Numbered from the stretch's first letter, positions 8,462 through 17,203 are shown. The stretch is DNA of 64,000 nt from an uncultured Formosa sp. (GCA_902516685.1 CABXZJ010000001.1:1-64000), one strand, 5' to 3'. Translations and numbers: made by a program. Notes: a model not told the origin generated them from the letters alone.

Positions 8462-9980
8462 TACCTGTTATGAATTTAGTGTCCTCATTTGATAATGGTC
8501 TTCCATGAGTTATACCATGAATTCTTTTGTAAACAATTTGTGAGCTAATAAGACACATGGGAACGCCAATACCTGGATTGGTATTAGCTCCAGTGTAGTA
8601 TAGATTATTCACTTTAACTGACTTTGTTTTAGGTCTAAAAACGGCTGTTTGTGCTAGGTTTTGTGCCAAACCGAGTGCAGTACCTTTGTAAGCATTGTAG
8701 ATTGATGAAAAATCATGGCCCGTAAAAATACGCTCAAAAACAATATTTTCTTCAAGACCTTTTGTTTTCATTGTCGTAGTTATATGTTTAATGATTTTGT
8801 CTCTGTAGTTTTTGATAGTTTTTTCGTCCAAAGTGAGATTGGTAGCGGTGGGGACTAAAACAAATAAATTTTCACAGCCTTTGGGAGCCACCGAGGGATC
8901 CGTTTTGCTTGGAGCACAAATATAATAGGATGGACTATGTGGAAGTTTTTGACCCTTGAAAATTGCTTCAAAACTTTCTTTCCACTGCTTAGCAAAGAAA
9001 AGATTGTGATGAACCAGCTCTTTAAATTGCTTTTTAATCCCCAAATACAAGATAAAACCAGATGGCGCCATGGTTCTACTGTTCCAGTATTTTTCACTAA
9101 ACTGTCTGTGTTTTTTATCTAGAAATTGCATTTCTGTAAACTGATAATCTGCATTTGAAACAACGATATCTGCCATATGCTTGCCCTTAGTTGTAGATAC
9201 ACCAATTGCTTTTTTATTTTCTACCAGAATTTTATTCACTGGGGTATTGAATATAAATTTGACCCCATTTTTTTTTGCAATGTCATAAAAGGCTTTGAAA
9301 ACTTTTGTCATTCCACCCATGGGATAAAATACCCCCATCTCAAAATCAATATGATTCATAAGCGAATAGACTGCAGGTGCTTTGTACGGAGAAGTTCCTA
9401 AAAATACTAGTGGATATTGTAGTATTTTTCTAAGGAGTGGATGTTTGACAAAACTAGCAATGTGTTTGTGGAAAGACGAAATCACAGAAAACTTAGTCCA
9501 TAAAAAGATGGTACGTTTGTCAATAAAATCAAAAACACTGTTAAAGGGCTTGTAGATAAAAGTTTGTTTAGAAATATTGTATTTGGCAGCCGCTTCTTTT
9601 AGGTATATATTAATTTTTTTCATTACACCTGGCTCAAAAGACTCAAAAATTTTAGAATCTCTTTCAAGATCTGAAGTCATTTCCACGGGCTGCGGGTGTT
9701 CTTCAAACCATATTTTGTAAGAGGGGTCTAGTCTTTTAAGATCAAGGTAATCACTTATGTTTTCTCCTACAAGCGAAAAGAAATGTTCAAATATGTCAGG
9801 CATAAGATACCAAGAAGGCCCCATATCAAATTGAAATCCATTGGCCGAAAATACGTCACCACGTCCGCCAAAACTTGCATTTTTTTCAACAACAGTGACA
9901 TCATACCCTTTTTTTGCTAGGAGGATAGCAGTGGATAATCCTCCAGCTCCGGCTCCAACAACTATTACTTTGATTTTCAC
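8448..9980 (-). CDS. CrtI/CrtD-type carotenoid desaturase
   Basis: FAD-dependent carotenoid desaturase/oxidoreductase of the phytoene desaturase family, 510 residues. The dinucleotide fold is at the N-terminus (VVGAGAGGLS, 7-15, then VVEKNASFGGRG), and the family C-terminal FAD block is YYTGANTNPGIGVP. FDMGPSWYLMPDIFEHFF and GGMTKVFKAF are typical CrtI segments. It is the first gene of a compact operon with a lycopene-elongase-like and a CruF-like gene, so it could be the lycopene-forming desaturase (CrtI) or the 3,4-desaturase (CrtD) of a bacterioruberin-type pathway; sequence alone does not decide. The start is GTG, fixed by the Rossmann motif beginning at residue 4. A TAACTTTG element lies only 4 bases upstream. 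No crtB, crtE or crtY is in the window. Confidence 0.88.
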   Translation of the reverse strand: MKIKVIVVGAGAGGLSTAILLAKKGYDVTVVEKNASFGGRGDVFSANGFQFDMGPSWYLMPDIFEHFFSLVGENISDYLDLKRLDPSYKIWFEEHPQPVEMTSDLERDSKIFESFEPGVMKKINIYLKEAAAKYNISKQTFIYKPFNSVFDFIDKRTIFLWTKFSVISSFHKHIASFVKHPLLRKILQYPLVFLGTSPYKAPAVYSLMNHIDFEMGVFYPMGGMTKVFKAFYDIAKKNGVKFIFNTPVNKILVENKKAIGVSTTKGKHMADIVVSNADYQFTEMQFLDKKHRQFSEKYWNSRTMAPSGFILYLGIKKQFKELVHHNLFFAKQWKESFEAIFKGQKLPHSPSYYICAPSKTDPSVAPKGCENLFVLVPTATNLTLDEKTIKNYRDKIIKHITTTMKTKGLEENIVFERIFTGHDFSSIYNAYKGTALGLAQNLAQTAVFRPKTKSVKVNNLYYTGANTNPGIGVPMCLISSQIVYKRIHGITHGRPLSNEDTKFITGNEAT

Positions 9981-9984
9981 CGTG

Positions 9985-9992
9985 CAAAGTTA
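9985..9992 (-). promoter_or_regulatory. TAnnTTTG-type -7 element before carotenoid operon
   Basis: On the minus strand the sequence reads TAACTTTG, matching the Bacteroidota -7 consensus, and ends 4 bases before the GTG start of the desaturase. No TTG is seen at the usual -33 distance. If used, the transcript would begin at or next to the start codon (leaderless). Confidence 0.35.
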
Positions 9993-10148
9993 CGTTTAAA
10001 TTTTGGTGTTAAATGTGATATTTTTCTTAAAATTGTAAAGGTTTATGAACTGTTTTATAATATGATTATATTATTTAAAATCTGATAATTTTATTACAAA
10101 AAAATAATCCATTTTTGAAAATAATACATAAATCTGCTAGTAGTAAAT

Positions 10149-11348
10149 TTAGTTTAACTTTATTATTTTCTGATTTGATTTTTGTCCAGATTCGAAAATG
10201 TCAATTTCTAAGACATAAATTCCATTGGTCAAGTCTTTAACATTTATTACAGATTTACTTTTTACATTTCTTATCAATATACCATTCAAATCATAAAGAT
10301 TTAAATTATATCTTAAGTTTTTAGGGACATTAACGTTGATGACATCTGATGCAGGATTTGGATAAATATTAATATTTAAATTTGGAGATTCTTTGATAGA
10401 TAGATTTGACTCTAAATTATATTTGTAAATTTCAGTAACATATTGTGAAAAACTAGTGCCATTAATAATATAAACCTCCCCGTTAATTATAAAAGAACTT
10501 GGTGCCCATCTTGAGCCTTCTGGATGTTGTGGTAATTCTTCCCAGTTATTATTTATAGGATCATAAACCCAAAATTCTCCAGTTTCCATAGAAATGTGGT
10601 CTTCCCCGTCACCACTAAGTATGTAGCCTAACCCGTTGTAGGAAAATTGTGTACCTGCAACTCGGCCTTCTGCTGGAAGTGTTGCGACTTGAGTCCATGT
10701 TTCATCAAGAATATGATATCGAAACCAATCATTAAATATTTCATCTCCGTGTCCAAAACCAGTGTAAATATAATTGCCTATACCAAATTGATATGGATGG
10801 TGTCTCGGTTGAGATGGGAAGTTGTTTTTTTGAGTCCAAATGTTTGATGAAATATCATATTCCCACCAATCATTCATATTGCCGTTTGAACCATTTCCCA
10901 ATCCAACAAATACTTTTCCATTGTGAGCAATCATAGCAGGGTGCGTCCTTGGTTCACAAGGGCAAGAGGCAAGTTCTGTCCAACTCATATCTATAGGGTT
11001 AAATACCCAGAGATCATTTAACAATGATGCTCCATTATATCCAAAACCAAAGTAAGCCCTATTGTTCCATGTGTCACCAATTCCGTAACCTCTTGCGGAA
11101 CCTGGGAAGGGGGTGAGTTCAGTCCATAAATCGTCAATTGAATCATATTCATAAAAGTCATCTCGCTCACCAGTACTTGAATTACCCGCAACAATGTATC
11201 CTTTATTTTCTAAGCTAAAAGCAAATGAATGGTGGGTTTCATTAAATTCGCTGGGCAAAGAACTTATTTGTACCCAAGTTTGGCCATGAGCATTTGATTG
11301 AAGAGCTAAAAAGTATATAATTGAACAAAAAATTAAATGAAATTGCAT
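10149..11348 (-). CDS. Secreted Kelch-repeat protein with T9SS type A sorting domain
   Basis: 399-residue secreted protein. A signal peptide (about 1-22, ending NAHG-QTW) is followed by a Kelch-type beta-propeller: repeated units of about 50 residues with aromatic signatures such as DLWVFNPIDMSWTEL, DWWEYDISSNIWTQ, DWFRYHILDETWTQV and EFWVYDPINNNWEEL. The last 80 residues are a type A T9SS sorting domain (INIYPNPASDVINV, then LYDLNGILI and LTNGIYVLEI), so the protein is exported by the type IX system and released or anchored at the cell surface. The ligand or enzymatic role is not evident; Kelch propellers usually serve in binding. It lies 59 bases beyond the stop-side end of the large BNR protein, on the same strand. 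Confidence 0.88.
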   Translation of the reverse strand: MQFHLIFCSIIYFLALQSNAHGQTWVQISSLPSEFNETHHSFAFSLENKGYIVAGNSSTGERDDFYEYDSIDDLWTELTPFPGSARGYGIGDTWNNRAYFGFGYNGASLLNDLWVFNPIDMSWTELASCPCEPRTHPAMIAHNGKVFVGLGNGSNGNMNDWWEYDISSNIWTQKNNFPSQPRHHPYQFGIGNYIYTGFGHGDEIFNDWFRYHILDETWTQVATLPAEGRVAGTQFSYNGLGYILSGDGEDHISMETGEFWVYDPINNNWEELPQHPEGSRWAPSSFIINGEVYIINGTSFSQYVTEIYKYNLESNLSIKESPNLNINIYPNPASDVINVNVPKNLRYNLNLYDLNGILIRNVKSKSVINVKDLTNGIYVLEIDIFESGQKSNQKIIKLN

Positions 11349-11407
11349 ATCAAATAATAAAAGAAGATAAAATTAATTAAATAAGTTGTTTTTTTAAATG
11401 TTTGAAC

Positions 11408-14400
11408 TTAATCAAGCACAGCTGGTGCACCATTTGATTCTAGTTTTTTCCCCAAAGCAGGAATCTTGACATTAGAAAATTGTTCCAACTTGGGTTTTAG
11501 TTCTTCAAACATGGTTTTAGCCATATCATAATTTTCCATATGAAGCTTTGTTGGACCATATGAATTACCATTTAGCCCGCTCGATGAAAAGTATAGCCTG
11601 TAGGCTATAGAAAGTTTTTCTTTCTCACCCACCTCGTTTTTTGCAGCACTGCCGTTAAGTTGTAACTTCAACATATGCATTTCTGTACGCAAGGAGTAAA
11701 CTTCATCTGTTAGTACAGCTTGATTTGAAGTGGTTAACTTGAGTATTTTTTCATACTTTTCAAGTTGTCTACAAGCTTTATCAAAGCTATGTTCTAACTT
11801 ATTTAACTCTTTACTTAAGTTAACTAGTTTTTTGGTGTAAGCCTTTGTTTCTCCAGCCAAAGGATTAGTGAGCGCATTGGATCTGATGCGTTTTACTTTA
11901 AACATTACTTGTTTTGATAATTGTAGCAACTGTCCAGCAATACGTTTATACAATTGTGCACTATAATTACCTTCTTCGACATTAAAACGCCACGTTTTAA
12001 TTTTATTATTTTTAGAATTCACTTTAACAGTCGTCCCGAAAGGTTGTTTTAAGTCCCAATTAACATGGTTCATTCCTTTCTTTAAAGGCTGTGTGAGTTG
12101 ATCTATTGTATTACCTTCACTATCACGAATAACAATGATTGCATCGTTAGTGGCTTCAGTCATTTCTTCGTCTAAAGCTTTCCAACTGGGAAAAGGGATA
12201 TTAGATTCTTTTATTTCTTTTTCGCGTTCTTGTCTTTTGGTTTTAATACTTGGGTAATCATCTTTGATGAAATAGCGTAATAATGCGCCATACTCTGGAT
12301 TTTTGGACGTGAAAAAGGATGCGCCCTGACTAGAAGTTCCTCCTACTAATGGTTGGTATTGCAGAGCTGTTCTGGGTTGAAATAAAATCCCATTTTGTTC
12401 TAAACTGTTTTCTGATATATTTCTAAGTGCAGAATAATCATCTAAAACATAAAAACCACGTCCAAAAGTAGCGAGGACCAAATCGTTTTCACGTTTTTGA
12501 ATTACTAAATCTCTAACAGAAATAGTAGGTACTCCATTTGAAAAATCATACCATTGGTCTCCTTGACTAAAGCTAACATATACGCCATATTCGGTAGCTA
12601 AAAACAATAGATTAGGATTTATATGGTCTTGAACTAAACGCCAAACAAGACTGTTGTCTGGAATACCGTTGGTTATAGAGGTCCATTTTTTTCCTCCATT
12701 GGTAGTCTTAAATAAATAAGGTTTGTAATCACCAAACTTATGGTTATCTAGAGCAATATAAGCTGTGTTCTCATTAAATAAATCTGCTTTAATGTCATTT
12801 ACAAAAGCAGATTCTGGAACACCTGGTAATTGATTAACTGAGATTTTGTCCCAATTATTTCCGCCGTCCTTGGTAATTTGTAATATACCGTCATCAGTGC
12901 CTGCGTACAATATTTTCTCATTAAGTTTAGATTCAGCCAGGGATGTTATAGTGTTGTAAGTAGACATCGCATAAACATCCCATGCATTGTCAAAGCTTTG
13001 TTTTTTTCCCATTATAGGTAAACTAAGACGTTCTTCATTTTTGGTAAGATCGTGGGATATTGGATTCCAGCTGTCACCTCTATTATCAGAACGCCACACC
13101 CTTTGTGTCCCAAAATAAAGACGTTTATGATTATGTTGACTTACCAAAATCGGAGAGTCCCAATTGTAACGTTCGTAATCCTCTCCTAAGCGGGCTTGAG
13201 GCTTAATGTAAGTTGCTTCTCCACTAGTTTTATCAATTCGATACAGATTACCCTGTTGCCACTGGGCATAGACTATATTAGGATTCCCAGGTTCTGTGGC
13301 TGGTTGGTGCCCATCACCACCAAGCAATACATACCAGTCTGAGTTAGAAATACCATTGGATTTTAAGGTTCTAGAAGGCCCACCTTGGGTGTTATTGTCC
13401 TGGGTTCCGCCATAAATATTGTAAAATGGGGCGTTATCATCTACAGCTAATTTATAGAACTGGGTTAAAGGTAAATTATTGATAAATTTCCAATTGTTAG
13501 TATCATCGAATGATTCGTATAAACCTCCATCAGTTCCAAATAATAAATAGTTTGGGTCATTTTTTTTGAATACTAAAGCATGGTTATCTGAATGTTTGTT
13601 CTTTTCTTTCATAGTGTAAAAGGATTTACCACCATCTTCAGAAACTAAGGCTCTTACATTCATTAAGAATATCTTGTCAAATTGGTGTGGAGAAGCCACA
13701 AGCTCTTGGTAATAATGAGGACCAGTTCCCCCAGAAACTGTATCAGACATTTTGGTCCAGCTACTACCACTATCAGTTGATTTGTAAACTGCACCTTTTC
13801 TACGATCTCCCTCAATGGCTGCATATAAAACATTAGATTTCATGGGAGATATTGCTAAACCTATTTTACCCATGCTAGATTTTGGTAAACCTTTATCAAT
13901 TTTAAACCAACTATCCCCACTATTAGTACTTTTATATATTGAAGTCCCAGGTCCACCACCAATAAAAGCCGCTACATTTCTATGACGTTGCCATGAAGCT
14001 GCGTAAAGAATAGCAGGATTTGATTCATCAATTACTAAATCTGTAACACCAGTCCATTTATTGATTTTTAGTGTGTTTTTCCAGGTTTTGCCACCATTTG
14101 TACTTTTATATAAACCTCGTTCCCCATCAGGGCTCCACAAGGGACCTTGAACAGCAACCCAAATTATATTTGGATCTTTAGGATGAACAATAATTTTGGA
14201 GATATGTTCTGATTTTTTTAAACCATAATTATCCCATGTTTTTCCACCATCAACACTAACAAATAAGCCATGGCCAATTCCAACATGGCGTCCTCCAACA
14301 TTTTCCCCAGTACCCAACCAAATCTTTTCATTGTTATGAGGGTCTATAGTTACACATCCTGTTGAATAAAAAGACTCTTCATCTGTTAGCGGTGTCCAGG

Positions 14401-14647
14401 TTGTTCCAGAATTAATGGTTTTCCATAGCCCTCCTGATCCCACAGCTACATACCAAACGTTCTCATTTTTATGATCTATCGCTATATCTGCAATTCGTCC
14501 AGACATGAATGCCGGCCCAATACTCCTAAATTTAAAACCATCTAGAGTGGTTTCCAATATACTTTTTTCTTTGTCATATTGAGCAATTATTTGCATTGAA
14601 AAGACAAAATATAAAACAATAAGAAATATTTTTTTTGTAGTTTTCAT
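11408..14647 (-). CDS. Exported BNR/sortilin-type beta-propeller protein
   Basis: About 1079 residues from ATG 14647 (a GTG two codons upstream is the alternative start). A signal peptide (KKIFLIVLYFVFSMQIIAQ) precedes a long chain of BNR/Asp-box repeats of the VPS10/sortilin kind, e.g. GGLWKTINSGTTWTPL, GLFVSVDGGKTWDNY, GLYKSTNGGKTWKN and SIYKSTNSGDSWFKI, running to about residue 745. A C-terminal region with helical, Lys/Glu-rich stretches follows. Such proteins are common in Bacteroidota and often annotated as glycosyl hydrolases, but I see no catalytic signature, so a binding or processing role is as likely. No T9SS sorting domain is recognisable at the C-terminus, so it may be periplasmic or outer-membrane associated. 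Confidence 0.85.
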   Translation of the reverse strand: MKTTKKIFLIVLYFVFSMQIIAQYDKEKSILETTLDGFKFRSIGPAFMSGRIADIAIDHKNENVWYVAVGSGGLWKTINSGTTWTPLTDEESFYSTGCVTIDPHNNEKIWLGTGENVGGRHVGIGHGLFVSVDGGKTWDNYGLKKSEHISKIIVHPKDPNIIWVAVQGPLWSPDGERGLYKSTNGGKTWKNTLKINKWTGVTDLVIDESNPAILYAASWQRHRNVAAFIGGGPGTSIYKSTNSGDSWFKIDKGLPKSSMGKIGLAISPMKSNVLYAAIEGDRRKGAVYKSTDSGSSWTKMSDTVSGGTGPHYYQELVASPHQFDKIFLMNVRALVSEDGGKSFYTMKEKNKHSDNHALVFKKNDPNYLLFGTDGGLYESFDDTNNWKFINNLPLTQFYKLAVDDNAPFYNIYGGTQDNNTQGGPSRTLKSNGISNSDWYVLLGGDGHQPATEPGNPNIVYAQWQQGNLYRIDKTSGEATYIKPQARLGEDYERYNWDSPILVSQHNHKRLYFGTQRVWRSDNRGDSWNPISHDLTKNEERLSLPIMGKKQSFDNAWDVYAMSTYNTITSLAESKLNEKILYAGTDDGILQITKDGGNNWDKISVNQLPGVPESAFVNDIKADLFNENTAYIALDNHKFGDYKPYLFKTTNGGKKWTSITNGIPDNSLVWRLVQDHINPNLLFLATEYGVYVSFSQGDQWYDFSNGVPTISVRDLVIQKRENDLVLATFGRGFYVLDDYSALRNISENSLEQNGILFQPRTALQYQPLVGGTSSQGASFFTSKNPEYGALLRYFIKDDYPSIKTKRQEREKEIKESNIPFPSWKALDEEMTEATNDAIIVIRDSEGNTIDQLTQPLKKGMNHVNWDLKQPFGTTVKVNSKNNKIKTWRFNVEEGNYSAQLYKRIAGQLLQLSKQVMFKVKRIRSNALTNPLAGETKAYTKKLVNLSKELNKLEHSFDKACRQLEKYEKILKLTTSNQAVLTDEVYSLRTEMHMLKLQLNGSAAKNEVGEKEKLSIAYRLYFSSSGLNGNSYGPTKLHMENYDMAKTMFEELKPKLEQFSNVKIPALGKKLESNGAPAVLD

Positions 14648-14820
14648 GAACACTCTGTTATAGATTTCTAATCTATAAATATATAAAAATTATACACCAC
14701 CACCAACAATCCTGTTGCGTGTAAAAAGAAGTTGGTAAGTTCTATTTTCGAGAAAAAATGGAACTAAAAAAAATCAATTATGTATTGAATTAAATCTCAC
14801 AAATATTTAATGAGTTCTAT

Positions 14821-14864
14821 GAAAATAAAAAAGGGACAAATCTTAAAAAATATAAGCTTGTCCC
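14821..14864 (-). terminator. Rho-independent terminator after the acyl-CoA dehydrogenase gene
   Basis: Read on the minus strand, a 7-bp perfect stem (GGGACAA at 14864-14858 pairing with TTGTCCC at 14839-14833) is followed by a T-rich run (14832-14821). It ends transcription from the 14.9-16.6 kb minus-strand genes or from the tRNA-like relic just upstream. Confidence 0.65.
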
Positions 14865-14867
14865 GTT

Positions 14868-14899
14868 TGGTGGAGCATAAGGGTGTGAAATCGAACTTT
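14868..14899 (-). pseudogene. tRNA 3'-end-like relic
   Basis: On the minus strand this stretch reads GTTCGATTT...ATGCTCCACCA, i.e. a T-loop-like GTTCGATT followed about 20 bases later by a CTCCACCA terminus, as in the 3' half of a bacterial tRNA (most like tRNA-Ala). The T-stem does not pair and no 5' half, anticodon arm or matching acceptor strand is present upstream, so it is not a functional tRNA. It sits directly before the terminator at 14821-14864, the arrangement expected of a decayed tRNA gene. Chance resemblance is possible. Confidence 0.3.
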
Positions 14900-14943
14900 T
14901 TTGGGGAGGATTTGGGTTCAATAATCAAATTAGATAAAATTTC

Positions 14944-16110
14944 TTAAAATGCGCTAATTCCAGTTATATCTCTTCCAGTTATTAATGTGTGAATCTCATC
15001 AGTACCTTGATAAGTTATCAGAGTCTCTAAGTTCATTAGATGTCTCATCACAGGGTATTCTGCTGTGATTCCCATTCCACCTAATATTTGTCTTGAGTAT
15101 CTTGCAATATTGTAAGCCACATCAACGTTATTTCTTTTAGCCATAGAAATCTGTTCGAAAGTGGCTAAGCCATCATCCATTAGCTTGCCTAGTCGCCACG
15201 AAAGTAATTGGCATTTAGTAATTTCAGTGATCATATAAACTAATTTTTTTTGGATGAGTTGATTCGAGGCTATTTTTTTTTCAAATTGAATTCTTTCATT
15301 TGAATATTTTAACGCTACTTCATAGCATTCCATGGCTATTCCAAGTGCTCCCCATGCAACAGCATATCTGGCAATATTAAGACTTTCTAATCCAGCTTTA
15401 AAGGAATTTGATTTAAACAAAAGTTGTTTTTTGGGAACTTTCGCATCGTGAAATATTAGTTCGCCAGTTTCTGAGGCTCTGAAGGATAATTTTCGTTCAA
15501 TTTTAGATGTGCTAAATCCAGGTGTTTCTCTGTCCACCAAAAAGCACGCGCAGGAATTATCCTTAGACTTTGCCCAAACGATTGCAATATCGCAAATAGG
15601 CGCATTTCCAATCCACATTTTTGATCCATTAACGATATAATAATCTTCAAATTCTTCAAAGCTGGTATTCATAGATGAAGGGTCTGAGCCGTGATTTGGT
15701 TCTGACATGCCAAAACTTCCAATTATATTTCCTTTTGAAAGTTTTTTTAAATATTCTTTTTTTATAGATTCGCTACCATATTTGAAAATTGTGTTCATAA
15801 CCAAAGACGTTTGAATAGAGGCGAAAACTCTGACTGATGAGTCTCCTCTTTCTAATTCCTGCATCATCAGACCATAAGATATAAAGTCAAGTGAAACACC
15901 TCCATATTCTACAGGAAAAATTCCCCCAAATCCACCGATTTCAGCTAATTTTTTAATAAGATCTTTTGGAAAATATCCATTTAGGTTGCATTCCTCAATT
16001 ATTGGAGAAACATTCTCTTTCACCCATTCTCTAACCGAATCACGAACCAATTTATTTTCCTCGCTTAACAATGAGTCGATATTGTAGTAATCTGCTGATT
16101 TGGTATCCAT
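14944..16110 (-). CDS. Acyl-CoA dehydrogenase, glutaryl-CoA dehydrogenase-like
   Basis: FAD-dependent acyl-CoA dehydrogenase of 388 residues, the normal full length. ELERGDSSVRVFASIQTSLVM (about 88-108) and the C-terminal MNLETLITYQGTDEIHTLITGRDITG resemble the glutaryl-CoA dehydrogenase branch; FGMSEPNHGSDPSS is the flavin/substrate-binding signature. In glutaryl-CoA dehydrogenase the catalytic base is the Glu of YEGT; here the corresponding residue is Gln368 (codon CAA), so the alpha-proton abstraction step may be lost or changed. A flavodoxin gene ends 5 bases upstream of this start, suggesting co-expression and possibly a non-ETF electron partner. A saccharopine-dehydrogenase-like gene lies nearby on the other strand, so a lysine-catabolic role is conceivable but unproven. 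Confidence 0.87.
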   Translation of the reverse strand: MDTKSADYYNIDSLLSEENKLVRDSVREWVKENVSPIIEECNLNGYFPKDLIKKLAEIGGFGGIFPVEYGGVSLDFISYGLMMQELERGDSSVRVFASIQTSLVMNTIFKYGSESIKKEYLKKLSKGNIIGSFGMSEPNHGSDPSSMNTSFEEFEDYYIVNGSKMWIGNAPICDIAIVWAKSKDNSCACFLVDRETPGFSTSKIERKLSFRASETGELIFHDAKVPKKQLLFKSNSFKAGLESLNIARYAVAWGALGIAMECYEVALKYSNERIQFEKKIASNQLIQKKLVYMITEITKCQLLSWRLGKLMDDGLATFEQISMAKRNNVDVAYNIARYSRQILGGMGITAEYPVMRHLMNLETLITYQGTDEIHTLITGRDITGISAF

Positions 16111-16115
16111 ATTAA

Positions 16116-16631
16116 TTAAATTTTGAGTTCTTTTTTAATTTGTTCTACCCATTTATTAATTCTTTTTTCTGTTAGTTCATATTGATTGTCTTCGTCAATT
16201 ACCAAACCATAGAACATATTATTTGGCGCAACGCCCAAAGATGTATTGAATTCATAGCCTTCATTTTTCCAATAACCAAATATTTCACCCCCGTTTTTTT
16301 TAACTACCTCTGCTAATATTCCAATACCGTCTACAAAATTATCTGGATAACCATACTGATCTCCCAAACCAAAAAAACAGACTTTTATTCCTTTGAAGTT
16401 AATTTTTTCAAATTTAGGAAAGAATTCATCCCACGCGCTTTGAAGATCACCGATATACCATGTTGGAACCCCCAAAATTAGTATATCAAAATCCAAAAAT
16501 CTTTTTGGCTGAATTTTATATACGTCTATTACACAGAGCTCTTCAATATTTATTTTTTCATAGATGGTAGCTGCTACATCTTCAGTAGCACCCATATCTG
16601 AGCCGTAAATCAGCGCAATACTTTTTTGCAA
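16116..16631 (-). CDS. fldA: Long-chain flavodoxin
   Basis: Flavodoxin of 171 residues, the length of the long-chain class; a soluble FMN electron carrier. The FMN-phosphate loop is IYGSDMGATEDVA (about 8-20), the isoalloxazine loops are PTWYIGDLQSAWDEFFP (about 56-72, Trp stacking) and FGLGDQYGYPDNF (about 88-100, Tyr stacking). The ORF starts with TTG: no ATG lies in frame between the upstream stop and the first beta-strand, so TTG is the only sensible start. It is followed after 5 bases by the acyl-CoA dehydrogenase gene. The gene lies just downstream of ssrA but is separated from it by a strong terminator, so it probably has its own promoter. Confidence 0.92.
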   Translation of the reverse strand: MQKSIALIYGSDMGATEDVAATIYEKINIEELCVIDVYKIQPKRFLDFDILILGVPTWYIGDLQSAWDEFFPKFEKINFKGIKVCFFGLGDQYGYPDNFVDGIGILAEVVKKNGGEIFGYWKNEGYEFNTSLGVAPNNMFYGLVIDEDNQYELTEKRINKWVEQIKKELKI

Positions 16632-16671
16632 TTTTTTTATTATTTAGAACAGGTATAAATAACAAATTTAC

Positions 16672-16713
16672 AAAAAATTATTCCCTAAAATAAATTTTAT
16701 TTTAGGGAATAAT
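16672..16713 (-). terminator. Strong terminator after ssrA
   Basis: A perfect inverted repeat with 18-base arms (16677-16694 and 16696-16713) and almost no spacer begins one base past the tmRNA 3' end on the minus strand and is followed by a run of T (16676-16672). It is the Rho-independent terminator of ssrA. Confidence 0.85.
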
Positions 16714-16714
16714 G

Positions 16715-17108
16715 TAGTGGAGTCGGAGGGAATCGAACCCTCGTCCAAACAAGCTAAAAAAGTGCTTTCTACACGTTTAGTTTTTATTTAATTTTCGTAA
16801 ATAAACTGACTAAAAACTGCCTATTTAAATCTTAGCTTTTTTAATTTTGAAATTCTACCAAAGCATTAGAATTTCTAGATCCATATTTACGATGTCTCAA
16901 AATTGAATGCCATGAATCAAGGCTTTCAGGAGACATAAAGCTTGTACAACTTTTGTACCGAGGCTTATCCTACTATAATTCAGATTAAGCAGCTAAAGCG
17001 TAGTTATTCTCGCCGTTTAAATTTTGGTATGGCCTTTTACGTGTTTCAATACCATTACACGACGTGCTTACAGTTCATTAGATCTTGCTGTCAATACCAG
17101 TCGACCCC
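16715..17108 (-). ncRNA. ssrA: tmRNA (transfer-messenger RNA)
   Basis: Rescues stalled ribosomes by trans-translation. The 5' end GGGGTCG (from 17108) pairs with CGACTCC near the 3' end to form the tRNA-like acceptor stem, with one G-U pair. GAGGGTTCGATTCCCTC at the 3' side is a perfect T-arm. The tag reading frame GGC GAG AAT AAC TAC GCT TTA GCT GCT TAA (about 17015-16986) encodes GENNYALAA, of the Bacteroidota type. The genome encodes CTA rather than CCA after the discriminator A, so the CCA end must be made by the CCA-adding enzyme. Length about 394 bases. An antisense ORF over this locus is spurious. Confidence 0.95.
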
Positions 17109-17138
17109 AAATTGTAAATTTTCTTCATTGGAAGAAGG

Positions 17139-17146
17139 CAAAGTTA
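17139..17146 (-). promoter_or_regulatory. -7 element of ssrA promoter
   Basis: Minus strand reads TAACTTTG, a match to TAnnTTTG, 31 bases before the mature tmRNA 5' end, which leaves a short leader for RNase P to remove. No clear TTG at -33. Confidence 0.45.
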
Positions 17147-17203
17147 CGAAAAAACTTGTGTACCCATTGAAATCCTTTTATTTTAGTAATAATTATTATA
17201 TAT

